From contig DASYKE010000239.1 in the NCBI GenBank assembly GCA_035995725.1, forward strand, positions 1-64,000: a stretch of DNA of 64,000 nt. Reading direction: 5' to 3'. Below the pieces are notes generated by a model that was not told the DNA's origin, did no database searches, and worked only from the letters and a program-made list of their open reading frames with translations. This stretch comes from JAQGLW01 sp035995725. GTDB taxonomy: Bacteria > Pseudomonadota > Gammaproteobacteria > Burkholderiales > Burkholderiaceae_D. The translations under genes were made by a program, and so were the position numbers. Shown here in pieces: positions 17,645-26,296 of this stretch; the stretch's first letter is position 1, and each line of letters opens with the position of its first letter.

Positions 17645-20098
17645 ATGCCTGCATCGCCTGATGGCGTCGCTCCATTCCATAACAGAAACGATTTATTGCG
17701 TACGACGGTGAATCACCTATCAGACCTTACAGTAATGAAAAAAGCCGGCAGGAAGCTGAACCTGCATGACCAGCATTTGCAACTTGTTATCGATACCGTA
17801 CCCGCATTGCTCGCCTATGTCGGCAAGGACGAACGCTACCGCCTGGTCAATGCCGCCTATGAAACCTGGTTCGAGCGGCCGCGCGAAGATATTGTCGGCC
17901 GCACCGTCAGCGAGGTGCACGGCAATGCCTATGCAAGCATGCAGCAATATATCGCCAGAGCCCTCAATGGCGAACAGATCAGTTACGAGCATACCGTTCA
18001 TGGCGACTCGGGCGATCGCCATGCCATGATAGCTTATACGCCCGACGTAGATGCAGAAGGCAGGGTGCGCGGTTTTTCTTCCATGATAATGGATATCACC
18101 GAACACATGCATGGAGAACAGGTTCTGCGCGAAAAGGAAAAACAGCTGCGGCTGATCACGGATGCGGTACCCGTCTTCATCGCGCAATGCGATAAAAATT
18201 ATCGGATCCGATTTATCAACAAGACATACGCCGACCGTTTCGGTTTTCGGCCGGAGGATGCGATCGGTAAACGCATTTCAGACGTAGTCGGTGAAGAAGC
18301 GTTCTCCCTTTTTCGCAAGTATGTCGACGCTGCGCTGGCCGGCAAAGCGCAAGAGCATGAAGTAAAAATACCGCTTCGCGGTATCGGCGATCACCACATG
18401 CATATGATGTACGTGCCAGAATGCGATGAACGGGGCCATGTGCATGGCTTGATCGCCGCCGTCAGCGATATCACCCGGCTGCGGCGCACCGAAGAACAAT
18501 TGCATCGCCGCGAACTGGAATTCAAGACGCTGGTCGAGAACTCTCCGGATGGGATATCGCGCATCGACCGCAGCATGCGGCATATCTACGTCAATCCTGC
18601 GATCGAAGCGATCACCGGCTTTCGTGCGGCGGAGTATCTTGGCAAGACAAAAGCCGAGCTCGGCCTGCCGCCGGATCTGGTCCGCTCGTGGGACGGCGCA
18701 GCGCATGCAGCGTTCGAAACGGGTACCGAACAGCGATTTGACTTTGAGCTTGCGAAGGGTGCCCGGACGCGTTATTTTTCCGCGCGCGTCATACCGGAAG
18801 CCGATCGCGACGGACATATCGAATCAGTGCTGGGCATCACCTACGATGTTACGGAGCGCACAAAAATGGAAAAAGAACATAATCTGCTATTGGCGCGCGA
18901 ACGCGCGGCAAGGATTCAGGCCGAGACTGCAGCACGCGCCCGGGATGAGTTTCTCGCAATTGTATCGCATGAGCTGCGCGCGCCTTTGAATGGCATTCAA
19001 AGCTGGGCCCACATACTTGAAAACTATGTCAAAGATGCCACCTCCGCGCCGCTTGCGCAGCGTGCGCTGAACGGCATTAAAACCGGCGTCGCGCAGCAGG
19101 TGCGCCTGATCGAAGATCTGCTCGACGTCACGCGGATGATGAGCGGCAAGCTGAGACTGGTGAAGCATCCGTTCATGCTGCTGCCGGTAATCCAGGCTGC
19201 AGTCGAGAGCGTGCGCAGCCTCGCCGCGGCAAAGCAAATCGGCATAACCTGTACTTACCAGATCACGACGGAGCAAATCGACGGCGATTCCGATCGTATA
19301 CAGCAAATAATGTGGAATATGCTTTCCAACGCAGTCAAATTTACACCGCAGGACGGCAATGTATGGCTGACCGCAGCGAGCGTGGACTCCCAAATATTAG
19401 TTACCGTGCGCGACGATGGCGTCGGTATCTCGCCCGAATTTCTGCCTCATCTGTTCGACCGTTTCAGCCAGGAAGACACATCGAGCACACGCGGCCACAG
19501 CGGTCTCGGCCTCGGCCTGTTTCTGGTGCGGCATCTGATCGAGCTGCATGGCGGATCGGTCAAAGCCGACAGCCCGGGAGAAGGAAAAGGAACGATGTTT
19601 TCCGTCTACCTGCCGCTACGCGTCAGCCGCGGCAGATATATTCCCGCCATACAAGCCGGGGACGCAGGCGACAACATCGGTTCGCTGCCTTCTCTCGGCG
19701 GCTTGCGCGTCCTGCTGGTCGACGATCAGGAAGAGGCGCGCGAATCGCTGACGGTCGTTCTTGCCAGTGCCGGCGCCAATGTTTTTTCTGCGGCATCGTC
19801 CAAGGAAGTGCTCGATTGGCTGCCTACTGTTAGGTCGGATGAATTGCCGAATATCCTTGTTTCCGATATTGCCATGCCAGTGGAAGACGGATACTCCGTC
19901 TTGAGAAAACTGCGGGCATGGGAAGGTGATGACGGCATCAAGCCATTGCATCGGCTGCCGGCGCTTGCATTGACTGCGTTTGCACAGCGGGAAGACCGGA
20001 TCCGGGCGCTGACCGCCGGCTTTCAAATGCATATGACCAAGCCGGTGGCGCCTGAAGAGCTGATCGTGGTCATTGCCATGATGACTTCCCGCGGATAA
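17645..20098 (+). CDS. Hybrid sensor histidine kinase with three PAS domains and a C-terminal receiver
   Basis: An 817-residue soluble hybrid kinase. Three PAS units are visible at about residues 40-160, 165-285 and 290-415 (for example YRLVNAAYETWFERPREDIVG and 'IRFINKTYADRFGFRPEDAIG'). HisKA follows with the phospho-His in VSHELRAPLNG near residue 441, then HATPase with N box MWNMLSNAVKFT, G1 RDDGVGIS and G2 GLGLGLFLVRHL. The receiver occupies about 690-810 with acidic residues in LLVDDQEEARESL and phospho-acceptor Asp near 740 in VSDIAMP. No membrane segment is seen, so the signal is probably cytoplasmic (redox, ligand or light). AAGGAAGGAG lies about 12 bp before the ATG. A sigma54 response regulator lies convergent 57 bp downstream and is a candidate partner. 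Confidence 0.93.
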   Translation: MPASPDGVAPFHNRNDLLRTTVNHLSDLTVMKKAGRKLNLHDQHLQLVIDTVPALLAYVGKDERYRLVNAAYETWFERPREDIVGRTVSEVHGNAYASMQQYIARALNGEQISYEHTVHGDSGDRHAMIAYTPDVDAEGRVRGFSSMIMDITEHMHGEQVLREKEKQLRLITDAVPVFIAQCDKNYRIRFINKTYADRFGFRPEDAIGKRISDVVGEEAFSLFRKYVDAALAGKAQEHEVKIPLRGIGDHHMHMMYVPECDERGHVHGLIAAVSDITRLRRTEEQLHRRELEFKTLVENSPDGISRIDRSMRHIYVNPAIEAITGFRAAEYLGKTKAELGLPPDLVRSWDGAAHAAFETGTEQRFDFELAKGARTRYFSARVIPEADRDGHIESVLGITYDVTERTKMEKEHNLLLARERAARIQAETAARARDEFLAIVSHELRAPLNGIQSWAHILENYVKDATSAPLAQRALNGIKTGVAQQVRLIEDLLDVTRMMSGKLRLVKHPFMLLPVIQAAVESVRSLAAAKQIGITCTYQITTEQIDGDSDRIQQIMWNMLSNAVKFTPQDGNVWLTAASVDSQILVTVRDDGVGISPEFLPHLFDRFSQEDTSSTRGHSGLGLGLFLVRHLIELHGGSVKADSPGEGKGTMFSVYLPLRVSRGRYIPAIQAGDAGDNIGSLPSLGGLRVLLVDDQEEARESLTVVLASAGANVFSAASSKEVLDWLPTVRSDELPNILVSDIAMPVEDGYSVLRKLRAWEGDDGIKPLHRLPALALTAFAQREDRIRALTAGFQMHMTKPVAPEELIVVIAMMTSRG

Positions 20099-20155
20099 AG
20101 CGCATTTATTATCCGGAGCATGAGCGTGAACCGGCAGCCGGAGCCCGCCGGCAAT

Positions 20156-21574
20156 TCAACCGTACATGTCCCTTTTGTACAGCGATGAATCGCCGTTCGT
20201 CCTTGAAAAGAAAGGATCATCGTCCTTTGGCAGCACCTCATGCGGCCCGTATTCTTCCAGCCGATTGTAAAGCGTCTTCAGGCTGATTCCGAGAATGTCA
20301 GCGGCCCTTTTCTTGACGCCGCCACATAACTCCAAAGTGGCAAAGATCAGCTTCCGATCAACGTCCGCAAGCGACGTTCCGACCGGAATCGCCAGCGTAA
20401 GTCCTACCGGAGAATGGGTGGTCATGGTGGGAGCGAGCGCCGCCGCATCGATCGTCTGGTCCGAAAGAATAAACGCCCTCTGCATGTAGTTTCTGAGTTC
20501 GCGCACATTCCCTGGCCAGTGATACGCACTCAGGCAGGCCAAGCCGTCCGGCGATATGACCTTGCTGGTGCCATGCGCGGTATTGAATTCTTCAAGGAAA
20601 TGCAGTGCCAGCAATTCGATATCCGTGCCTCGCTCGCGTACCGGCGGAATTTTCAGCGGGAAAACATTCAACCTGTGATAAAGGTCGAGCCGCAATTTGC
20701 CTTCCTGGATGGCATCCTCAGGATCACGATTTGTCGCCGCTATCACACGTACATCGGTTTCCAGTTCCTGATTGCTGCCAATACGCATGAAAGAACCGGT
20801 TTCAAGTACGCGCAGCAATTTCACCTGAAGCTCGATCGGCATCTCGGTGATTTCATCGAGAAAAAGCGTACCTCCATTGGCTCGTTCGAAGTAACCCTTA
20901 TGCTGGCGGTCCGCGCCGGTGAAGCTGCCTTTTTCATGCCCGAATATCTCGCTCTCGATCAACTGGGGCGATATCGCTCCGCAATTAACCGGAAGAAACG
21001 GCTGCTTTTGGCGCAAGCTCAAATCGTGGATGGTTTGTGCCGCCAGTTCTTTACCAGTCCCGCTTTCCCCCAATAACAATACGGTCGCTTCGGTCGGTGC
21101 CACGCGTCCGATATGGTTATAGAGCTTTTGCATAACGGGCGCGGCACCGAGCATCTGGCCGAAATGACCCAGGCGGCGGAGCTCGCTGCGCAGCGCGCCG
21201 ATTTCGGTTTTCAAATCGACGGTGCGCGGCACGCGCGAAAGCAGGGCTTTCAAGCGGCGGAAATTGATCGGCTTTGTCAGATAATCGGCTGCTCCGAGAC
21301 GCAATGCCTCGACGGCCGTTTCGATACTGGCATGGCCGGTAATAAGCACGATTTCCGTTGTCGAGCGCGATTCGATATCGTTAAATAGATCCATGCCGCT
21401 TCCATCCGGTAGTTTGAGATCTATTAAAACGACGTCCGGACGCTGGCGCGCGATCTGGATCTGCGCTTCACGTATATTGCCAGCTACCGCAGTAGAAAAA
21501 CCTTCTGCAGTAGAAATTTCCACCAATGCTTCTCGAGTATTTAAATCATCGTCAACAATAAGTACATGGGGCAT
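20156..21574 (-). CDS. Sigma54-dependent response regulator (NtrC family)
   Basis: Three domains in a 472-residue protein. The receiver starts HVLIVDDDLNTREAL with phospho-acceptor Asp in VVLIDLKLPDG. The AAA+ core has Walker A GESGTGKE, the sigma54-contact loop as GSFTGA (usual form GAFTGA), Walker B GGTLFLDEI and the WPGNVRELRN sensor region. The end carries a Fis-type helix-turn-helix (KRAADILGISLKTLYNRL). It would activate sigma54 promoters after phosphorylation, possibly by the convergent hybrid kinase. The ATG at 21574 was picked because the receiver begins there; an ATG at 21718 would add 48 residues without domain character. Neither has a good Shine-Dalgarno. Confidence 0.9.
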   Translation of the reverse strand: MPHVLIVDDDLNTREALVEISTAEGFSTAVAGNIREAQIQIARQRPDVVLIDLKLPDGSGMDLFNDIESRSTTEIVLITGHASIETAVEALRLGAADYLTKPINFRRLKALLSRVPRTVDLKTEIGALRSELRRLGHFGQMLGAAPVMQKLYNHIGRVAPTEATVLLLGESGTGKELAAQTIHDLSLRQKQPFLPVNCGAISPQLIESEIFGHEKGSFTGADRQHKGYFERANGGTLFLDEITEMPIELQVKLLRVLETGSFMRIGSNQELETDVRVIAATNRDPEDAIQEGKLRLDLYHRLNVFPLKIPPVRERGTDIELLALHFLEEFNTAHGTSKVISPDGLACLSAYHWPGNVRELRNYMQRAFILSDQTIDAAALAPTMTTHSPVGLTLAIPVGTSLADVDRKLIFATLELCGGVKKRAADILGISLKTLYNRLEEYGPHEVLPKDDDPFFSRTNGDSSLYKRDMYG

Positions 21575-22137
21575 ATGAAATATCTTGTATACGGCATTCG
21601 CCGCGTTATCATGCTTTTCGAGTGGCGCTCTTGCAGCACCTGCTTGAATCGGCTGTTTTTTCCCTTGATAGGTATGAGTGTCGTCAATCTTCTTGGACAG
21701 GGGTTTGACATGAGTCAACGCCAGTTGCGAATAAGCGTGTGAACACTTTGATTAAAATGTCGGACGGTTTTTACAGGAATTTTAAAAATGAAAAATGCTT
21801 CGCAAGCATGTCTTCATTTTTCCCCGCTGCATCTGGCAAAAATATTGCGAATCGACAGAACTTCCACCGTGGCTTCTAACGTGCATGAATGTGTAATGGG
21901 ATTTATGGGACTTGATAGCTTTTTTAGCGGCGTCAGTGCCGCTGTTGAAACTGCCTGTGGCTTCCGCATGGTTAAACACATAAGACCGCACGCAAAAAGC
22001 TATAAAACGAGTTATACCTGCCTTTGCTGCATGACAGAGCTGGCCCCATGACGACAATATCTGCCGCCAATAGAGCCGTCTTCAGTCTGGTGCAAAATCG
22101 AGTAACGGCCAAGCGTACTACTCGTACGCGGTGCCTC
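21575..22137. other. Intergenic region between response regulator and lipoprotein gene
   Basis: About 560 bp. An open frame of 87 codons starting at 21788 on the plus strand has AGGA at a workable distance, but its translation is rich in Cys, His and Met with no pattern, and a frame of similar size exists opposite. No RNA gene was recognised. Confidence 0.4.
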
Positions 22138-22368
22138 TTATTTTGACGTGCCAGACGAACCTGATTTGCTGCTGCCCGAGCCCGACGTGCCGCTGCTGCC
22201 GGAAGAGCCGGTGCTACCGGAGGTGCCGGATGAGCCGGAAGTTCCGCTGGTACCGGACGAGCCCGACGAGCCGGTATCCGATGCACGACGATCGCAACCA
22301 GTAGCAAACATTGCACTTAATAAAGTAACGGCAAGCATTGTTTTAGAGATTTTTGATATTGCATTCAT
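22138..22368 (-). CDS. Small Gly/Ser/Thr-repeat lipoprotein
   Basis: A 76-residue protein. The start is a short basic stretch and hydrophobic helix ending in LLSAMFATGC, a slightly imperfect lipobox, so the Cys near residue 25 should be lipid-modified. The rest is almost only Gly, Ser and Thr (SGTSGTSGSSGTSG and so on), which would make a flexible, unfolded tail in the periplasm or on the outer membrane. The ATG at 22368 has AAGGA 8 bp upstream. A longer paralogue lies about 110 bp upstream on the same strand. No function is known; a spacer or surface-exposed tether is a guess. Confidence 0.7.
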   Translation of the reverse strand: MNAISKISKTMLAVTLLSAMFATGCDRRASDTGSSGSSGTSGTSGSSGTSGSTGSSGSSGTSGSGSSKSGSSGTSK

Positions 22369-22480
22369 TCTCATTATCCTTTCAATAGAAAAATAATTTT
22401 ATTTAATTTCGCTCATATCATTTATAAAAAGCAATGCAGTTTCAGGTACTAATTCCCCTTCGATATAGCTTTCGGAAGAA

Positions 22481-22879
22481 TTATTTTGTTGTGCCTGTAC
22501 TACCCGCTCCCGACGTGCCGGACCCAGACCCGGTCGTGCCGGAGCCTGATGTGCCAGAACCTGTTGTACCAGAACCCGGCGTGGAGCTTGAGGCCCCGGA
22601 ACCTGGTGTAGAAGTGGAACCTGAAGCGCTGCCGGAACCCGGCGTGGTGGAGCCGGATGTATCCGAGCTTGAAGTAGATCCCGATGTACCGGAGCCTGCC
22701 GTACCGGAACTCGATGTGCTCGGTGCGGTTGAGCTCGACGTGCCGGAACCGGTTGTGCCGGAGCCTGTTGCACCTGGTGAACCCGCGCCCGAGTCGCTCG
22801 AGCGATTACAGCCCGCGAAAATTACGGTCAGCAAGCCTGCAAGTAATATGACCTTTGATTTACTCAACGCTGAATTCAT
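22481..22879 (-). CDS. Gly/Ser/Thr-repeat lipoprotein, longer paralogue
   Basis: A 132-residue protein with a lipoprotein signal (hydrophobic helix ending LLTVIFAGC, lipobox FAGC, Cys near residue 24) and then about 105 residues of low-complexity Gly/Ser/Thr with a few Pro and Ala (for example SGSTTPGSGSASGS). AAGGAG lies 6 bp before the ATG at 22879, which fixes the start. The same plan in the shorter downstream gene marks the two as a tandem duplication that diverged in repeat length. Repeats of 6-9 bp in the DNA (recurring GGTTC/CCGGAAC words) would favour length change by slippage. Function unknown. Confidence 0.75.
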   Translation of the reverse strand: MNSALSKSKVILLAGLLTVIFAGCNRSSDSGAGSPGATGSGTTGSGTSSSTAPSTSSSGTAGSGTSGSTSSSDTSGSTTPGSGSASGSTSTPGSGASSSTPGSGTTGSGTSGSGTTGSGSGTSGAGSTGTTK

Positions 22880-23583
22880 TACTACTCCTTTCATTAAAAT
22901 TAATCGACCCAATTTCTTGACTTCGTTATTTAAGATAAGTTTCGCAACTATCTCGTATAGCCAGTTTTATATCGGACGCACTTTCTATGCCAACTACGCC
23001 AACGGTATGTACTGACGCCGCTTCCGCCACATGAAATCATTTTTTAAATTTTTACTTCCAAAAGTAAAAATTACCGTAAAAAGTAAGGGTTACAGGAAAA
23101 CAGATTCTGATTCGCCATGGATCTCTCGCCCGACAAAAAAGAATTTCGTTTTAACATATTTTCCCGCCTGCACAATCAATGATGCGAAGAATGAATTTCC
23201 ATGTGGACATTCCACCGTGAAGTCCCCTGCGAGTCGGCAAGCTATATGGATGCGAACTGCGCTCCAACAAACGTGAGTCTCGTGAACATGATATGGTTAA
23301 AAATATGCAGATCGATGGCAAGCTCGTCTCAATTTACCGGCCTGATTTTTAGCCATTCATGCGAAGCAATCAAGCGAAGAAAAGCAAATAGGCGGGCAAC
23401 CTGGATCCGGTTTACCGTACAGAATAAACGAGCAATTTATCTCCATGACACGAGTCATTGAATTATCGCAATTCGGTGCTGGACTATCGGATTAAAAATA
23501 GATAGGCGCTGACTTTCACATAGTGCGTCATCAAGTGCGATGAACTTCTGCATCGCACCAACCTGCTGAATAAGCGGCTCGAA
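22880..23583. other. AT-richer intergenic region with possible receiver-domain relic at its end
   Basis: About 700 bp, visibly richer in A and T than its surroundings, with only chance frames of 80 codons or fewer. The last 60 bp before the sigma54 activator read in frame as CDELLHRTNLLNKRLE without a start codon and after a TAG, suggesting that the activator gene once extended further upstream. Confidence 0.45.
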
Positions 23584-24534
23584 ATGGCACTCGATAAATC
23601 TCTTAAGCGCTTTGGCATGCTGTACGGGTCTTCCCTCGCAATGGAAAGGCTTTACCAGCAACTGGATAAGGTCGCTGTCACAGATGTCACGGTATTGCTT
23701 GCCGGAGAAAGCGGAACCGGCAAGGAATTAATCGCACAGACGATTCATCAGATCAGTCGCCGGTGCAGGGAAACCTTTATCGCAGTCAATTGCGGTGCGA
23801 TCCCGGCCCATTTGATCGAAGCCGCTTTATTCGGCCATGAAAAAGGAAGTTTCACCGGCGCTGCGCGGCAGCATATCGGTTATTTTGAACACGCATCCCG
23901 CGGCACGCTTTTTCTCGATGAAATCACCGAGATGCCGACCGAGATGCAGGTGAAATTGCTGCGCGTGCTGGAATCCGGCATGTTTTTGCGTGTCGGTGGC
24001 AGCGAGGAGGTAAAGGTCGATGTCAGGCTGATCGCAGCGACTAATCGCGATCTCGACATTGCAGTCAAACAAGGCAGTTTGCGCGAAGACCTGATGTATC
24101 GTCTCGCTGTGTTTCCGGTGCGAGTGCCGCCGCTACGGGAACGCAACGGGGATATTGAACTGCTGGCGCAGCATTTTCTGCAAACCCTGAATGCCAAGGA
24201 CAACACGAAAAAGACATTTTCCCGGCAGTCAATGGAAATGATCCGTTCTTACACGTGGCCCGGCAATGTCAGGGAATTGAAAAACGTAGTGCAACGCGCG
24301 TTCATTCTTTCAACCGACACGCTGGTCATTGAAGAGCACCTGTCGGATCTGTCCACGCGCAAGCCGACGATGCACGAAGGATGTCTGAATTTTTCGGTCG
24401 GCACGCCTTTGGCTGATGCGCAGCGTGAAATTATTTTAGCGACACTGAAGTATTTTGGCGGCAACAAACGACTGACTGCGGAAGCCCTCGGCATCAGTCT
24501 GAAAACATTGTACAACCGGCTGAAAGAATACTAA
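23584..24534 (+). CDS. Sigma54 activator lacking a receiver domain (possibly N-terminally truncated)
   Basis: A 316-residue protein holding only the AAA+ core and a Fis-type DNA-binding end. Walker A is GESGTGKE, the sigma54 loop is GSFTGA, Walker B is RGTLFLDEI, and the end reads AEALGISLKTLYNRLKEY, nearly the same as in the response regulator at 20156-21574. There is no input domain, so it would be constitutively active, regulated by level, or non-functional. The frame upstream of the ATG still codes linker-like residues up to a stop codon, as expected if a receiver was lost. No strong Shine-Dalgarno is seen. It belongs to the local island of two-component and lipoprotein genes. Confidence 0.82.
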   Translation: MALDKSLKRFGMLYGSSLAMERLYQQLDKVAVTDVTVLLAGESGTGKELIAQTIHQISRRCRETFIAVNCGAIPAHLIEAALFGHEKGSFTGAARQHIGYFEHASRGTLFLDEITEMPTEMQVKLLRVLESGMFLRVGGSEEVKVDVRLIAATNRDLDIAVKQGSLREDLMYRLAVFPVRVPPLRERNGDIELLAQHFLQTLNAKDNTKKTFSRQSMEMIRSYTWPGNVRELKNVVQRAFILSTDTLVIEEHLSDLSTRKPTMHEGCLNFSVGTPLADAQREIILATLKYFGGNKRLTAEALGISLKTLYNRLKEY

Positions 24535-24622
24535 AACCTGCGGCATCTGCATCGAGCAAGAAGCTCGCGTACACCACTATCTCGTGCTTCTTTCTTTGCC
24601 AGTCATGCATTCCGCATCGGTA

Positions 24623-24826
24623 TCATCCGTCAATGGCTTCCCCACCGTTCGAATGCAGCACCTGCCCAATTATGTACGAAAAGTCGTCACGGGCCAGAAA
24701 TACATGTCCCAGCGGTCGTAAGCACCGAACTCCGCCACCTCCTGTACGGGGAAGCTGGTCAATAAGCTGGCCGATATCAAAGGCGTCTAGATCGGACCCG
24801 GTGCAAGACAGGGCACTGTCCAGCAC
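24623..24826 (-). pseudogene. Relic of a short-chain dehydrogenase C-terminus
   Basis: The minus-strand translation ends FLARDDFSYIIGQVLHSNGG, which matches the standard SDR C-terminal signature (FLAS-DDSSYITGQVLHVNGG). The N-terminal three quarters, including the TGxxxGxG and YxxxK motifs, are missing, and the stretch before the motif (QLPRTGGGGVRCLRPLGHV) looks frame-shifted. It is therefore a decayed fragment and not a functional enzyme. It abuts the stop codon of the small gene upstream. Confidence 0.65.
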
Positions 24827-25021
24827 CTATTTTCCGGCACTTTTTTGCTGGGTCCTGCTTTTTCCTGCTTTTTTCAAAGAAATCACCATAGCTTGCTTGA
24901 CGGCATTCTTTTTTGTTTTTGGATGGCTCTTCCCGATCGTTCCATCCCGTTCCCATTCATGTACAAGCTTTTCCACGTTGCCACTGACCGCATCGCGGGT
25001 ATTTCCTTTCTTCAGGCCCAT
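24827..25021 (-). CDS. Small basic protein, DUF6496-like
   Basis: A 64-residue Lys-rich protein with an excellent Shine-Dalgarno (AGGAGGT about 5 bp before the ATG). The pattern NVEKLVHEWERDGTIGKS, then KNAVKQAMVISLKKAG, resembles the DUF6496 family, whose members read 'hEFk.GkL.SG....V.srkQAiAIaLsEA'. The C-terminus is a run of Lys, Ser and Gln. Such proteins are small, soluble and of unknown role, often found near stress genes. The strong ribosome-binding site supports expression. Confidence 0.75.
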   Translation of the reverse strand: MGLKKGNTRDAVSGNVEKLVHEWERDGTIGKSHPKTKKNAVKQAMVISLKKAGKSRTQQKSAGK

Positions 25022-25237
25022 GGTTTACCTCCTGCAAATATCCCGTTGCATACATGTTGCGGCCAATCAAACAGCTTAACTGCAGCGTCGACCGCGACTC
25101 ACAAGAAAATAAGAAAATACGAGCAGATTCCATGCCATCATTCAACGCGGCATAGCCGTTGTCATCAAGAAGGATATGCGCAGCGCTTGCCAAGCGCCAG
25201 CGGCAACCAGGCAGGACGTTGCTACTGCAGGGGCCGA

Positions 25238-26296
25238 TCATGCTGCCAATGCCTGCATGCGCGTAAAGGCTTCCAGCAATAAAGCCGGATCGCCCGCCGC
25301 GAGTTTTTTTGAATCGGACAATGTTTGCCTGAACCTGCGCGCACCCGGCATGCCGGTCATCAGGCCCAGCATGTGCCGCGTAATGCTGTTCAGTTTCAAT
25401 TCGCCCGCGATACCGCCTTTGCCATAATGCTGCAACTGCAGGCGAATATACGGCAGCATCGCTTCGAGTATCTCGGCACGAGATTTCACCGTTGCGCCGT
25501 CATTGTAATAACGGGAATCGAACGATGCCATCGAATACGGATTGTGATAAGCCTCGCGGCCAATCATCACGCCGTCCACATGCAGCAAGTGCGCATCGAT
25601 GTCCGCCTGGGTCTTGATGCCGCCGTTGACGATGATTTCCAGCCGAGGAAAATCACGCTTGAGCCTGTAAGCGAAGTCGTATCGCAGCGGCGGAATCTCA
25701 CGATTTTCCCTGGGGCTCAATCCCGTCAGAATCGCGTTGCGCGCATGGACGATGAAAGTACCGCAACCGGCATCGGCTATCGTGCCGACGAAGTCACGAA
25801 CGAAATCGTAAGATTCGGCTTTACCGATACCGATCCGATGCTTGACCGTCACATCAATCGATACGCTATCGCGCATCGCTTTGACACAATCGGCTACCAG
25901 TTCCGGTTCGGCCATCAGGCAGGCACCGAACGCACCCTTTTGCACACGCTCGGAAGGACAACCGCAATTGAGGTTGACTTCGTCATAGCCCCATTGCTCA
26001 CCCAGCCTGGCGCTTTTCGCCAGATCGGCAGGCTCGCTGCCGCCCAATTGCAGCGCAACCGGATGTTCGTGATCGCTGAAATCAAGATGCCGCGCCACAT
26101 CGCCATGCAGCAACGCGCCGGTGGTCACCATTTCCGTATAGAGGAACGCATGACGCGTAATTTGCCGATGGAAAGCGCGGCAATGCCGATCGGTCCAATC
26201 CATCATCGGCGCGATACATATTTTTCTGAATCCGTTCAAGCTTCCATTCAAGGGCGCCTCGCGGGGATCATGAATTTTTTGGTTTGTTCTGTTCAT
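25238..26296 (-). CDS. dusA: tRNA-dihydrouridine synthase A
   Basis: A 352-residue FMN enzyme with a TIM barrel. The start CIAPMMDWTDRHCRAFHRQ is the DusA-specific form of the phosphate/FMN-binding opening, and the catalytic Cys lies in NLNCGCPSERVQKGAFGACL (about residues 109-128). HVDGVMIGREAYHNPY is the conserved C-terminal FMN phosphate loop. DusA reduces U20/U20a in the tRNA D-loop using NADPH. The protein may start later, at the Met 30 residues in (APMMDW context), but the longer form has usual length (E. coli 345). It stands alone. Confidence 0.95.
   Translation of the reverse strand: MNRTNQKIHDPREAPLNGSLNGFRKICIAPMMDWTDRHCRAFHRQITRHAFLYTEMVTTGALLHGDVARHLDFSDHEHPVALQLGGSEPADLAKSARLGEQWGYDEVNLNCGCPSERVQKGAFGACLMAEPELVADCVKAMRDSVSIDVTVKHRIGIGKAESYDFVRDFVGTIADAGCGTFIVHARNAILTGLSPRENREIPPLRYDFAYRLKRDFPRLEIIVNGGIKTQADIDAHLLHVDGVMIGREAYHNPYSMASFDSRYYNDGATVKSRAEILEAMLPYIRLQLQHYGKGGIAGELKLNSITRHMLGLMTGMPGARRFRQTLSDSKKLAAGDPALLLEAFTRMQALAA

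Noticed and set aside
20099..20155. Terminator between the hybrid kinase and the response regulator
   Set aside because: Some CCGGC/GCCGG pairing is present but the stem is short and there is no T-run on either strand.
21788..22051. Possible 87-codon gene after the response regulator
   Set aside because: AGGA is present, but the translation is rich in Cys/His/Met without pattern and a frame of the same size lies opposite.
22148..22396. Plus-strand frame coding a Pro/Glu/Asp repeat protein (PEPDVP-like)
   Set aside because: It is the antisense of the Gly/Ser/Thr lipoprotein gene; GGx and TCx codons read backwards as Pro, Asp and Glu. The minus-strand gene has a signal peptide and ribosome-binding site, this one has neither.
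22434..23015. 193-codon plus-strand frame with many VPEPxVPEP repeats
   Set aside because: Antisense shadow of the longer lipoprotein gene; no ribosome-binding site, and the sense gene explains the repeats.
24556..24596. Terminator after the receiver-less sigma54 activator
   Set aside because: AAGAAGC/GCTTCTT can pair and T residues follow, but the loop is about 20 nt; too weak to list as a feature.
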